DNA of 64,000 nucleotides from Cellvibrionales bacterium (GTDB lineage Bacteria; Pseudomonadota; Gammaproteobacteria; Pseudomonadales; JAHEIH01). The position numbers were made by a program, and so were the translations under genes. Every line of letters starts with the position of its first letter. Position 1 is the stretch's first letter. The stretch covers positions 186,001-250,000 of the forward strand of contig JAHEIH010000005.1 of NCBI GenBank assembly GCA_024639455.1. The letters are read 5' to 3'. Shown in pieces: positions 20,186-28,933 of this stretch. The notes under the pieces were generated by a model. The model was not told the origin of the DNA and made no database searches. It saw nothing but the letters and a program-made list of their open reading frames with translations.

Positions 20186-21254
20186 TATTTTCCAGCTGCA
20201 CACGTGTGGTGGGGTAGGCAATATCCCCACCGTGCTGTTCGACAATCCGATAGATTTTAAACAACACATCCTGCTTGATCTGGTGGTACTCGGTCCATAC
20301 CTTAGTGTGGGTAAAGCAGTACACGAAAAAATCCAATGACGATGCGCCGAAAGCGTTGAAATTGACCATCAAGGTACGCCCCTTATCGATGGCCTCGTGG
20401 TCGCGCAGCATGGCTTCAACATCAGCAACAATCTTTTCTAACACCGACGCATCGTCGTAGCGAACACCGACCGTTTCGTAGATGCGACGATTGAGCATAC
20501 GGGAGGGATTTTCCACCGCGATTTTTGTAAAAGTAGCATTGGGTACATACAGCGGGCGCATATCGAAAGTGCGAATGCGTGTCACTCGCCAACCAATGTG
20601 CTCGACCGTGCCTTCAATTTCTTTGTCGGGAGAGCGGATCCAGTCCCCGACTTTAAACGGTCGATCGAGATGAATAGTAAGCGCACCGAAGAAGTTAGAC
20701 AGCAGGTCCTGCGCGGCAAAGCCCACTGCAATACCACCGACCCCACCAAAAGCCAACACCCCAGAAATACTGTATCCCAGAGCCTGCATGATGATCAGGC
20801 CAGCGGTAATTAACACCGCCATGCGCAGCAATTTAGCAATGGCCGTCGCCGTCGACTCATCGACACGACTCTCTTCACCCGCGGTATGAGTGCGCTCGAT
20901 ATAGACCGCTTCTACACCGCGAATAATGCGTACCAAGGCCCATGCAAGAAGCACGATGACACCGACGCGGGTAACGTCATCGGCAAAGGAGAAAATGGGT
21001 AGCTCATTGCTAGCATCAATAATATCGACCGCCCAACTCAGACCCAACAACCAAACAAAATACAGCAAAGGGGTTTGCACCGCCTCAACCAAATTATCGT
21101 CCAGCGCGGTGCGTGATAGTCGAGTACTTCGCAGCAAACCCGCTAACAAAATTTTTGCAATTAAGTGGGCCACAGCGGTAATGGCAATAACGACAAATAC
21201 CGCACCGCTGGTACTGGACATAATCTGTTGAAATTGCGAGACAATTTCTTGCAT
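20163..21254 (-). CDS. MscS family mechanosensitive channel
   Basis: 363-residue small-conductance mechanosensitive channel. Several N-terminal membrane helices are followed by the pore helix and beta domain with the glycine-rich GVLAFGGVGGIAVGFAAQDLLSNFFGA-type segment (about 165-195) and the RPFKVGDWI motif near 200, both standard for MscS. A soluble C-terminal domain follows. Expected to open on membrane tension and protect against hypo-osmotic shock. It overlaps csiV tail to tail by 23 bases. In the Pseudomonas order that I recall, nagZ and psrA sit hereabouts; neither is present. Confidence 0.9.
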   Translation of the reverse strand: MQEIVSQFQQIMSSTSGAVFVVIAITAVAHLIAKILLAGLLRSTRLSRTALDDNLVEAVQTPLLYFVWLLGLSWAVDIIDASNELPIFSFADDVTRVGVIVLLAWALVRIIRGVEAVYIERTHTAGEESRVDESTATAIAKLLRMAVLITAGLIIMQALGYSISGVLAFGGVGGIAVGFAAQDLLSNFFGALTIHLDRPFKVGDWIRSPDKEIEGTVEHIGWRVTRIRTFDMRPLYVPNATFTKIAVENPSRMLNRRIYETVGVRYDDASVLEKIVADVEAMLRDHEAIDKGRTLMVNFNAFGASSLDFFVYCFTHTKVWTEYHQIKQDVLFKIYRIVEQHGGDIAYPTTRVQLENINPAPEA

Positions 21255-21396
21255 GGTCTTTTCGCTTCCTGCGTAGAGGTTTAATGGCTAATAAGAATGC
21301 CTCCTTTGAAAACAGATCACAAGTGCGAATATTGCTCGACTATAGCGACAGCTGCACTATAAATAAAAGATGCATATCCAGTTGAAGAGGTGGCTT

Positions 21397-21708
21397 ATGA
21401 GCAGGCTAAAACCCGTCGTAGGGCAGTGGTACCGAGGTGCTGAACAGGGCGTGGTATTTGAAATTGTAGCCATAGATAGCGGCTACATTGAAGTTCAACA
21501 CGAGGATGGTGATATCGAAGAATACGACCTCGACGCTTGGCGAGAACTTGTCTTGCAGCAAGTGGATGCACCCGAGGACTGGCGTAATAGCCTCGGCTTA
21601 TCCGAAGAAGATCGCATAATGGATGACGATGTGGTGCGACCAGACAACTGGTCGGGGTCCCTCGAGGGCATTGAACCAGATGTTGAAATCGACCTGGACG
21701 ACGACTAG
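21397..21708 (+). CDS. DUF6763-like small acidic protein
   Basis: About 103 residues. The first half (KPVVGQWYRGAEQGVVFEIV then DGDIEEYDLDAWREL) looks like a small beta-barrel fold; the second half is strongly acidic and ends in a run of Asp. It resembles small gammaproteobacterial proteins filed as DUF6763, for which no function is known to me. I start at the ATG at 21397, preceded by GAAGAGG; an in-frame ATG at 21370 lacks such a site. It stands alone just upstream of lexA on the same strand, but lexA has its own promoter. Confidence 0.65.
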   Translation: MSRLKPVVGQWYRGAEQGVVFEIVAIDSGYIEVQHEDGDIEEYDLDAWRELVLQQVDAPEDWRNSLGLSEEDRIMDDDVVRPDNWSGSLEGIEPDVEIDLDDD

Positions 21709-21745
21709 GCAGAGGCTAAGTCTCTGCTTAACCTCAAATTAATCC

Positions 21746-21773
21746 TTGCCAGCGGCAAATACCTGTATATAAT
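21746..21773 (+). promoter_or_regulatory. lexA promoter
   Basis: TTGCCA (21746-21751) and TATAAT (21768-21773) with a 16-base spacer. The -10 box lies inside the first SOS box, which fits LexA autorepression. Confidence 0.7.
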
Positions 21774-21778
21774 ACCAC
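21763..21778 (+). promoter_or_regulatory. LexA operator 1 (SOS box, imperfect)
   Basis: CTGTATATAATACCAC follows the CTG-N10-CAG pattern with one mismatch in the last triplet (CAC). It overlaps the lexA -10 box and lies 2 bases before the second box. Confidence 0.75.
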
Positions 21779-21780
21779 TA

Positions 21781-21796
21781 CTGTATATAAACACAG
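21781..21796 (+). promoter_or_regulatory. LexA operator 2 (SOS box, perfect)
   Basis: CTGTATATAAACACAG is a perfect CTG-N10-CAG SOS box with the AT-rich centre typical of gammaproteobacteria, 13 bases before the lexA ATG. Confidence 0.85.
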
Positions 21797-21809
21797 ATAG
21801 AGATTCGCT

Positions 21810-22415
21810 ATGCAAAAACTCACTGCGCGCCAACAGGAAATCCTCGATCTGATCCGTCGCTACATCGACGAGACCGGTTACCCCCCCACCCGCGCTGACA
21901 TCGCCAACGAGCTCGGTTTTAAGTCAGCCAACGCCGCCGAAGAGCATTTGAAAGCACTGGCGCGCAAAGGGGCCATTGAAATGATTGCCGGTGCGTCGCG
22001 CGGCATCCGCATCCCCGGTATGCAGGAAGGCCTGCCCATTGTCGGTCGCGTCGCGGCAGGCAGCCCCATACTGGCCGAGCAACACATCGAAGACCGCGCC
22101 AGTATTCCCCCTAATTTCTTTAGCCCCACCGCGGATTACTTGCTGAGAGTTCACGGCGACTCCATGATCGATGTCGGCATATTTGATGGCGACCTGCTGG
22201 CTGTTCACCGCACCCCCACCGCCAACAATGGTGAAATTGTGGTGGCGCGGATCGATAACGAGGTCACCGTTAAGCGCTTAAAGCGCGGTAGCGACCCAAG
22301 CCGCTTGACGCTACTGGCAGAAAACCAAGAATTCGCCCCCATTGAGGTGGATTTACGCGAACAAGATTTTGCCATTGAGGGGTTGAGCGTGGGTGTGATT
22401 AGGCAGTCGGTCTAG
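21810..22415 (+). CDS. lexA: SOS response repressor LexA
   Basis: Represses DNA-damage genes and undergoes RecA-stimulated self-cleavage. 201 residues: winged helix-turn-helix at 1-65 ([21 protein letters not shown]), cleavage site Ala83-Gly84 in GRVAAGSP, catalytic Ser118 in GDSM and Lys155 in VTVKRL. All key residues are present. Two tandem SOS boxes precede it, so it is autoregulated. Its stop is one base from the stop of the convergent HD-domain gene. No sulA follows, unlike the Pseudomonas arrangement that I recall. Confidence 0.97.
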   Translation: MQKLTARQQEILDLIRRYIDETGYPPTRADIANELGFKSANAAEEHLKALARKGAIEMIAGASRGIRIPGMQEGLPIVGRVAAGSPILAEQHIEDRASIPPNFFSPTADYLLRVHGDSMIDVGIFDGDLLAVHRTPTANNGEIVVARIDNEVTVKRLKRGSDPSRLTLLAENQEFAPIEVDLREQDFAIEGLSVGVIRQSV

Positions 22416-22416
22416 C

Positions 22417-23034
22417 TCAATCACTACCCTTGTTACGGTTGTCCACACCATCCTCATTAGCCGCTTCCTCGCCCATATGGGCGGGGTCAAACGGCGTACG
22501 CGAAAAAATGCTTCTCACCATTGGCTCGAAAAACGCTAATGGCTTTGACTCGTAGTCCGGATCAAAAGAGGCTTGGTCGTACTTTTCGCAAAAATCCGCA
22601 CAGGATTGAAACCAGGGATGGTCACGGTACTGATCACGCTGGTTTTTATCTCCCCCTAATTTGTCCAGATAATAGTAATACTGAAACACACCGTGCATAT
22701 TAATGACCCAAGTGACCTCGGGGCGCACGTAGGGGCGAATGACCGCCGCGGCGTATTGTGAGTGGTTATAGGGGGCTAATTCATCGCCGATATCATGGAT
22801 CAATGTTGCTACGATCATCTCCTCATCGGCGCCATCCTCATAAGCACGGCTAGCGGCCTGTAGCGAGTGTTCTAACCGACTAACCTTATACCCTGACAGC
22901 GTGTACTCAAGACCGCGCAACGTTGCCATAATCCGGTCGGGAAGCTCGCGAGCATAGTTATTTTCAAGGTTGTCGAGAAATTCGTACTCCTCGCGCGTAC
23001 CGTCTTTCATCTGGGTAAAGTTGACCGTTTTCAT
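22417..23034 (-). CDS. HD-domain protein, PhnZ/TmpB-like diiron oxygenase candidate
   Basis: 205 residues, COG4341-type HD protein often labelled a phosphohydrolase. It carries His56, His80-Asp81, His91, His114 and probably Asp153, the 4-His/2-Asp set used by mixed-valent diiron oxygenases such as MIOX, PhnZ and TmpB. It follows a GBBH-like hydroxylase after 10 bases, the same pairing as PhnY/PhnZ and TmpA/TmpB, where the hydroxylase product is cleaved by the HD enzyme. However, the Tyr24-x-x-Glu27 pair of PhnZ falls on Leu46/Tyr49 here, and the Lys that I recall after the fourth His (HVxxK) is Gln118. So the substrate may not be a known phosphonate. A hydrolase role is not excluded. The last 30 residues are acidic and low in complexity. 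Confidence 0.7.
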   Translation of the reverse strand: MKTVNFTQMKDGTREEYEFLDNLENNYARELPDRIMATLRGLEYTLSGYKVSRLEHSLQAASRAYEDGADEEMIVATLIHDIGDELAPYNHSQYAAAVIRPYVRPEVTWVINMHGVFQYYYYLDKLGGDKNQRDQYRDHPWFQSCADFCEKYDQASFDPDYESKPLAFFEPMVRSIFSRTPFDPAHMGEEAANEDGVDNRNKGSD

Positions 23035-23044
23035 AGACTCTAAT

Positions 23045-24160
23045 TCACTTTGTATTTCGTTTGTTTTTTAAGCTTCGGTAAAGGCCTTTGGGACCATCGA
23101 TATCAATATAACAGCCCTGCAACTGCCTGAAACCCTCGCTGGCATCAAACGACGTACGTCCGTGCAGAACGCGGCTGTTATGAAACATCTGTACTTGGCC
23201 GGGTTGGAGACTGAACTCCCACTGATAGATAGGGTCCGCAAACAGCTCACCAAGACGCTGACGAGCGCGATGGAAGCGCTGTGTATCAGCTACCGACAAC
23301 AAGGGAAGATAATCCAATCTCGGGCTGTATGTCACCCCCACTAACTGCCCCATAGTATCGGTTTGAATGACCGTTTGCCGGGCAACCAACTCGATATCTT
23401 TATCGACATAGCGGTAGCGAATGGGCACCCGCGTTAACAACTCATAGCCCTCGGGCTGCTCGCGCTTTAGCTGTTCAAGGACCGCCAAACTGTCAACCAA
23501 TGTAGACAAGCCACCGCTAGTGTCATTGACGAGGCAATGCAGCAACTGAATACCTGGCGTTGGATCGCGATAAGGGTTATCCGTGTGAGCCGCCAAGGCT
23601 ACTGATCGATAGGCGAGATCCGTTGAATTAGGCTGCGAGAACACCTCGAAATAGCTGCCGAAATTGGTGGTGCGCACATGACCGAAGATGTCCCCAACAC
23701 GGGTCACCATCTCCTTATCGTTGGGCACACCGCTGATAATGATAACGCCATACTTCAGAAAACGCTCAACCGCATCAAGCAAGCACGGCTGGCTATCCAG
23801 ATCGGCTAAATTCACTTGGAATACTGATTTATCGATATCGCTCTTCCATGCCACCTGGGCGGGAACGCCGTCGTGGATATCGAAATCAGGCAGAAACTGC
23901 GTGGTGTCATACACCCCTCTATAACCATCACTGAAGGTTAAAGCGATATCTCCGTTGCTAAGGAGGGTCGCCTCAACTAGCGTTAGATCTGCCGGCAAAT
24001 TGTGCGGATTGAACAAGCGCTGTTGGGTGATCACATCCAACACATCTTCTTCCTGACAGCGCTCACGAAGCCACAGCGGCGATAATTCATAACTCGCATG
24101 TTCTGCTTTAGCGGTTACGGTTTTTTGGGTTGAGTCAACAAAGAACTGAACGGCATCCAT
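23045..24160 (-). CDS. Gamma-butyrobetaine hydroxylase-like Fe(II)/2-oxoglutarate dioxygenase (TmpA-like)
   Basis: 371 residues: an N-terminal DUF971-like domain (about 5-95, PLWLRERCQ) and a TauD-type double-stranded beta-helix domain. Metal ligands are His192 and Asp194 in AAHTDNPY and His333 in VLHGRTSF; Arg345 in GFRQLQG should bind 2-oxoglutarate. The zinc-binding Cys cluster of classic GBBH is reduced to Cys35. Aromatic residues at 170, 171 and 184 (LAYRS) could form the cage that holds a quaternary amine in GBBH and TmpA, an inference from local similarity. With the downstream HD enzyme it forms a two-gene oxidative unit, possibly acting on a trimethylamino compound. A TATAAT lies 70 bases upstream. 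Confidence 0.78.
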   Translation of the reverse strand: MDAVQFFVDSTQKTVTAKAEHASYELSPLWLRERCQEEDVLDVITQQRLFNPHNLPADLTLVEATLLSNGDIALTFSDGYRGVYDTTQFLPDFDIHDGVPAQVAWKSDIDKSVFQVNLADLDSQPCLLDAVERFLKYGVIIISGVPNDKEMVTRVGDIFGHVRTTNFGSYFEVFSQPNSTDLAYRSVALAAHTDNPYRDPTPGIQLLHCLVNDTSGGLSTLVDSLAVLEQLKREQPEGYELLTRVPIRYRYVDKDIELVARQTVIQTDTMGQLVGVTYSPRLDYLPLLSVADTQRFHRARQRLGELFADPIYQWEFSLQPGQVQMFHNSRVLHGRTSFDASEGFRQLQGCYIDIDGPKGLYRSLKNKRNTK

Positions 24161-24229
24161 ATACAGAGCTCCAAGGGAAGACTATTTCCAGTATCCAACA
24201 AGATTTGCTACTTTGAAAGCCACAAAACC

Positions 24230-24235
24230 ATTATA
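24230..24235 (-). promoter_or_regulatory. Putative -10 box for the oxygenase pair
   Basis: A perfect TATAAT on the minus strand, about 70 bases before the dioxygenase ATG, in the 150-base gap to the next gene. No convincing -35 box is seen, which may mean activator dependence. Confidence 0.4.
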
Positions 24236-24310
24236 GATAACTTGCAATATTACTGAGCATAAGCCAACCAGTATGGTCGAAAGGTTTGGAGCGCAGGTGG
24301 GAAGTAATAC

Positions 24311-24604
24311 CTAGTGGAGGGTGCGCTCTGAGAAGCCTTGCGGGCTAGCATCGTCGTCGCCATTGTCGACGGTATCTTCCATGTCGTTGATCTCATCCAT
24401 GATTTCTGACACAGTATCTAAACCGGCCTGAATCATGGCACGCGCCACTTCCATGGTGGCATCACCCATAAACTCACGCGCATCGTCAGAGAAGTTAATC
24501 TTGGCAAGGGGCTCGGCGTCAGTTCGCTCGCCTTCGGTATCAACACGACGAACGACGATCTCACCGGAGGGAAGTTGGACAATTTCTATTAGAGATGCAG
24601 GCAC
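24311..24604 (-). CDS. Conserved small acidic protein of the topA neighbourhood
   Basis: 97 residues, soluble and acidic. An N-terminal beta-like part (IEIVQLPSGEIVVRRVD) is followed by a helical part (ARAMIQAGLDTVSEIMDEI) and a disordered Asp-rich tail. It stands upstream of the oxygenase pair and downstream of the DUF6586 gene, the place held by a conserved hypothetical gene between sulA and topA in Pseudomonas as I recall. The composition looks like a real protein. Function unknown. Confidence 0.65.
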   Translation of the reverse strand: MPASLIEIVQLPSGEIVVRRVDTEGERTDAEPLAKINFSDDAREFMGDATMEVARAMIQAGLDTVSEIMDEINDMEDTVDNGDDDASPQGFSERTLH

Positions 24605-24651
24605 AATCGATCACACGTTTAAACAAATAGCCATTGTATCACAGCCATCGA

Positions 24652-25131
24652 TCAATATTCGATAGTGGTCTCGCGAAAGCGATCGATCAAGGCATCAAAA
24701 GCCACAAACCACGCGCTTAATTCTTCGCTGCCGTAATGCTGCTGAGACACCTCGCGCAGCGCCAGTGGATCGATGTTCTGCACTGCGCCCTGTACTTGTT
24801 CACGAGAGGCACCCAGTAGATCTCTCAACCAACCACGGCGACAGAGGTCCTGCAGCTCGCGCAGTTCGGCTGGAAGCTGGTCGATTGCGTCCACATCATC
24901 GCTTTCAAGCACCTGCACAACCGTATCAAGATCGCGTTTAGCTTTTTCAGCCAGCTCCGCAATGAGGGCCTGGAAGGTATCCTGCAGATGCCAAACCACC
25001 GCTTGACCCCAGGCATCAAGCAATAGCGTTTCTGCCATCTCGCCGGCCTGCAACTTACGCTGCAGGTCCTGCAACAGCAGTTTGGCTAGATACAGATGGT
25101 GATTGGTTTGAGCACCGAGTCGCGTTGCCAC
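24652..25131 (-). CDS. DUF6586 family protein
   Basis: 159 residues, almost entirely helical, no membrane segment or signal peptide. It follows topA after 2 bases on the same strand and so is probably co-transcribed with it. Position and general look match the DUF6586 gene beside topA in pseudomonads. No catalytic motif is seen; function unknown. Confidence 0.7.
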   Translation of the reverse strand: MATRLGAQTNHHLYLAKLLLQDLQRKLQAGEMAETLLLDAWGQAVVWHLQDTFQALIAELAEKAKRDLDTVVQVLESDDVDAIDQLPAELRELQDLCRRGWLRDLLGASREQVQGAVQNIDPLALREVSQQHYGSEELSAWFVAFDALIDRFRETTIEY

Positions 25132-25133
25132 AC

Positions 25134-27836
25134 CTAAGTCTTCTTGGCTGGTTTTTTCTTGGCCGCTGGTTTTTTTGCCGCCCTTTTAGCGGGGGCTTTT
25201 TTAGTCGCCGCCTTACCTTCTACAATTGACCATCGTCCGTCGTTACAGAACGCCTGCCAACCGGTGGCTTTACCATCGACTTCAGTCATCAGGTACTGCT
25301 CCTTGGTCTTGCGGCTGTAGCGCAAAATCGTTGGGTTACCTTGGCTATCCTCTACCGGGCCGGTCATGATGAAGTCGTACTTGCTGTCGATCTCGGCTGC
25401 ATGGGGTAGCAACTCGCGCAACATGGGAGCACGGGTTTCACGGTTGCGCGGGAATTTGCTGGCGGCCAGGAACAAACCTGCGGCACCATCACGCAAAATA
25501 TAGTGATCATCGACCTTCTCGCACTGCAATTCGGGCATCGGCACGGGCTCCATCTTCGGGGGTGCCACCTCGCCGTTGCGCAACAGTTTACGGGTGTTAC
25601 TACAGGCGGTACAACCAAAGTACTTGCCAAACCGTCCCGTTTTCAGCTGCATTTCTGCGCTACATTTATCGCATTCGATGACAGGGCCATCGTAGCCCTT
25701 GATCTTGTATTTGCCCCGCTCGACTTCAAATCCACTGCAATCGGGATTGTTACCGCATACGTGCAATTTTCGTTCACTATCGATCAGGTAGTTTTCCATC
25801 GCGGTGCCGCACAAGCCACAGCGGTGCTTACCAATCAATGCACGCGCTTCTGCCTCGTCGTCTTCATCGTCGCTAACAGCCACGACTTCGTCGCCAGAAA
25901 TAAGGTTAATGGTCGACTTACAGCGCTCTTTGGGTGGCAGCGCATAGCCACTACATCCGAGGAAAACGCCAGTACTCGCAGTGCGTATCATCATTGGTCG
26001 ACCACAGTCGGGACAAGGAATATCGGTCTCGGTGGGGTCGTTAGCGCGCATACCGGTCTCAGTTTTCTCAGCCGCTGAAAGTTGCTGCGAAAAGTCAGCG
26101 TAAAACTGATCCAACAAAGCAAGCCACTGCACATCGCCCTCAGCCACTTTGTCGAGGGATTCTTCCATGCGCGCAGTGAAACTAAAATCGAGCAGGTCGT
26201 TGAAATTCTCTACCAAACGCGCGGTGACAATGTCGCCCATTTTCTCGGCGAAGAAACGGCGGTTTTCAACCCGCACATAGCCACGGTCTTGAATGGTAGA
26301 AATAATCGCTGCGTAGGTAGAGGGACGACCGATGCCGCGCTTCTCCAGCTCTTTAACCAGGCTCGCTTCGGTGTAACGTGGCGCGGGCTTGGTAAAGTGT
26401 TGGCTTGGATCCAGCTTCAGCAACTGTAAGGTATCGCCAACCGCCAGGTCGGGCAGAATAGCGTCTTCGTCTTTTTTAGCGGCGGGAGGCATCACCTTGG
26501 TATAACCATCGAACACCATGATTCGACCGCGTGTGCGCAATTCGAATTCACCAGCCGCCACGCCAACACTGGTCGAGGTGTAGCGCGCGGGTGTCATTTG
26601 GCAAGCGACAAACTGGCGCCAGATCAAGGTATACAAACGCTCAGCATCGCGCTCCATGCCCGCCAGATTTTGTGGCAAGACATTAACGTCAGAGGGGCGG
26701 ATTGCCTCGTGCGCTTCTTGAGCGCCCTCTTTCGAGCTGTAGCGCAGTGGATTAGCGGGCAGATAATCGGCACCGAAATGGCCTTGAATATAGTCGCGAC
26801 AGGCCGCTACGGCGTCGTTCGACAGGTTGGTCGAGTCGGTACGCATATAGGTGATATAGCCAGCCTCGTAGAGACGCTGCGCCAACATCATGGTTTTCTT
26901 CACTCCAAAGCCTAACCTGGTGCTCGCGGCCTGCTGTAAAGTCGAGGTAATGAAAGGCGCACTGGGACGAGAACTGGTCGGCTTATCTTCGCGCTCGGTG
27001 ACTTTCAGGGTGGCGCTTTGCAAGGCCTGCATGGCGGCCTCAGTCTGCGCCTGGTTAGTGGGGCGGAAATTTTGTCCCGCCTGCTTTTTAACCTCTAACC
27101 GCAGGGCGTCATTGGCGGCGGTTTGCGTATCAGCGTGCAACTCCCAGTACTCTTCGGGAACAAAGGCGCGAATTTCGTGCTCGCGCTCAACCACTAAACG
27201 CACCGCCACGGACTGCACTCGGCCAGCCGATAAACCGCGTGCCACTTTTTGCCACAGCAGTGGCGACACCATGTAGCCCACGACACGATCTAGAAAGCGG
27301 CGCGCCTGTTGGGCATTGACGCGATTGATATCCAGCTCAGAGGGTTTTTCAAAAGCCTCAGTAATGGCCTTTTTGGTAATCTCGTTGAACACCACGCGCT
27401 TGTATTCGGACACGTCTTCACCGATCGCCTCGCGCAAATGCCAGGCGATGGCCTCCCCCTCTCTATCCAAATCCGTTGCCAGATAGACGCGGTCGGCGGT
27501 TTTGGCGAGGCGTTTTAGCTCAGCCACCACCTTTTCTTTACCAGGGAGAATTTCGTAGTGCGCCTGCCAACCGTTTTCAGGATCGATACCCATGCGGTTA
27601 ACCAACTGGTCGCGCGCTTTCTTGCGTTGGTACTTTTCTTTTTCTGCCGGACTCATTTTGCGGGTTAACGCCGCTTGCTTAGCACGGGCCTTCGGATCGA
27701 CAGGCGTGCTTGAGCCGCTGGTCGGCAAATCGCGAATGTGACCAATGCTCGACTTAACGACGTAGTCGTTGCCAAGGTATTTATTTATGGTTTTCGCCTT
27801 TGCTGGCGACTCCACAATAACGAGTGATTTAGCCAT
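25134..27836 (-). CDS. topA: DNA topoisomerase I
   Basis: Relaxes negative supercoils by transient single-strand cleavage. About 900 residues: N-terminal Toprim domain ([13 protein letters not shown], then [16 protein letters not shown]), active-site Tyr in YITYMRTDS near residue 315, then C-terminal C4 zinc fingers ([24 protein letters not shown]) and a Lys/Ala-rich tail of about 25 residues. I start at the ATG at 27836 ([10 protein letters not shown]), preceded by GGAGAGA; an in-frame start at 27857 would add seven atypical residues. DUF6586 follows. Confidence 0.96.
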   Translation of the reverse strand: MAKSLVIVESPAKAKTINKYLGNDYVVKSSIGHIRDLPTSGSSTPVDPKARAKQAALTRKMSPAEKEKYQRKKARDQLVNRMGIDPENGWQAHYEILPGKEKVVAELKRLAKTADRVYLATDLDREGEAIAWHLREAIGEDVSEYKRVVFNEITKKAITEAFEKPSELDINRVNAQQARRFLDRVVGYMVSPLLWQKVARGLSAGRVQSVAVRLVVEREHEIRAFVPEEYWELHADTQTAANDALRLEVKKQAGQNFRPTNQAQTEAAMQALQSATLKVTEREDKPTSSRPSAPFITSTLQQAASTRLGFGVKKTMMLAQRLYEAGYITYMRTDSTNLSNDAVAACRDYIQGHFGADYLPANPLRYSSKEGAQEAHEAIRPSDVNVLPQNLAGMERDAERLYTLIWRQFVACQMTPARYTSTSVGVAAGEFELRTRGRIMVFDGYTKVMPPAAKKDEDAILPDLAVGDTLQLLKLDPSQHFTKPAPRYTEASLVKELEKRGIGRPSTYAAIISTIQDRGYVRVENRRFFAEKMGDIVTARLVENFNDLLDFSFTARMEESLDKVAEGDVQWLALLDQFYADFSQQLSAAEKTETGMRANDPTETDIPCPDCGRPMMIRTASTGVFLGCSGYALPPKERCKSTINLISGDEVVAVSDDEDDEAEARALIGKHRCGLCGTAMENYLIDSERKLHVCGNNPDCSGFEVERGKYKIKGYDGPVIECDKCSAEMQLKTGRFGKYFGCTACSNTRKLLRNGEVAPPKMEPVPMPELQCEKVDDHYILRDGAAGLFLAASKFPRNRETRAPMLRELLPHAAEIDSKYDFIMTGPVEDSQGNPTILRYSRKTKEQYLMTEVDGKATGWQAFCNDGRWSIVEGKAATKKAPAKRAAKKPAAKKKPAKKT

Positions 27837-27915
27837 TCTCTCCAATGCTCGCTGCACGCCCCCAGAAATATTGGGGCCAAAGGGGCGCTATAATTAAGAC
27901 CTGTAGCAATGCTTG

Positions 27916-28404
27916 TCAAGCTTTCAAAGCATATTTGTTACCAACATGACGCAACAGCGTCTGACACATTTGCTCCATTGAGGCTGCCAACGCCTGAACT
28001 CTAGCCTCGTCGCCACGCTCACGCCAATACACGATGAGCCCCTCCGTATTCACCTCTAACAGACGGCAGCTGTCGGGCAAATTGGCCACGTGTTGCGGCT
28101 GCAAAATATTGCGACTACGGTATAGCTGCCACTCACCCTCAAAGCACGGGCAAGTGAATTTTTCTGGCAGCGTCGACTTGCGTTCAAGCTCTGTCCAGGG
28201 CCGAATATAGGCCATAATGGCCGGCTCAACGACGCGATCACCGTCGCCATGATTCGGGGGTACCGCGCGCAGGTGCACATGCAAACCCGCCTTGCGTGCC
28301 TCCTCGCGAAGTCGCAGCAGTTGCTTTTCGCGTGGATTGGGCCGCAGCCACATCACCGGACCAATCACCGCCGCCACCACAAGGGCAATGATCAAATAGC
28401 TCAT
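27916..28404 (-). CDS. Membrane-anchored protein of unknown function
   Basis: 162 residues with one N-terminal membrane helix (about 3-20) and a soluble, presumably cytoplasmic domain beginning with basic RPNPREKQLLRLREEARKAG. The soluble part has a CPCFEG motif and a C-terminal helix with MCQ. It lies upstream of topA on the same strand, with 79 bases between it and the topA start. A protein of similar size stands next to topA in pseudomonads as I recall, but I cannot name a family. Confidence 0.65.
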   Translation of the reverse strand: MSYLIIALVVAAVIGPVMWLRPNPREKQLLRLREEARKAGLHVHLRAVPPNHGDGDRVVEPAIMAYIRPWTELERKSTLPEKFTCPCFEGEWQLYRSRNILQPQHVANLPDSCRLLEVNTEGLIVYWRERGDEARVQALAASMEQMCQTLLRHVGNKYALKA

Positions 28405-28504
28405 GATCTACCTCAAACAATCTTATTAATACGCTGCCAACATCTAACAGGTATGTACTATAGTTAGTAACAACAACATATGAAATGTCGACGGAGAGAC
28501 GAGC

Positions 28505-28933
28505 ATGGGTATGTATTCACACGTTTTATTGGGCCTAGACTTAAGTGAAGACTCGGACAAGGTCGCCGCCAAAGGCGCTAACGTGGCCAGGATCAACGAT
28601 GCCATGGTTAGCATTGTACACGTAATAGAACCACTAAGTTTTGCCTATGGGGGTGACATTCCCATGGATTTTTCAAGCGTGCAAGAAGAAATTTATAAGC
28701 AGGCTGAAAATCAAATACGCAAACTCGGCAGCAAATGGGACATCCCCGAGGAGCGCCAACATATTGCGATTGGTCGCCCCGAATCGGAAATCCATACCCT
28801 CGCGGAAGAGCTGGGCGCAGACCTCGTCATGGTAGGCAGTCACGGCCGCCACGGCTTGGCACTGGTCTTTGGCTCAACCGCCAACGGCGTTTTGCACGGC
28901 GCCACATGCGACGTGCTAGCCGTGCGCGTCTAA
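28505..28933 (+). CDS. Universal stress protein (UspA family)
   Basis: 142 residues of the Usp fold. The nucleotide-binding pattern GSHGRHGLALVFGSTA near the C-terminus is close to the GxxGx(9)G(S/T) motif of ATP-binding members. The N-terminus HVLLGLDLSEDS is the usual first strand with its Asp. Preceded by GGAGAG. Probably a cytoplasmic dimer induced by stress; the trigger is not evident. Its stop overlaps the convergent uup stop by 4 bases. Confidence 0.9.
   Translation: MGMYSHVLLGLDLSEDSDKVAAKGANVARINDAMVSIVHVIEPLSFAYGGDIPMDFSSVQEEIYKQAENQIRKLGSKWDIPEERQHIAIGRPESEIHTLAEELGADLVMVGSHGRHGLALVFGSTANGVLHGATCDVLAVRV

Noticed and set aside
21709-21727. Hairpin GCAGAG/CTCTGC after the DUF6763-like gene
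   Set aside because: 6-bp stem followed by TTAA only; too weak for a confident terminator.
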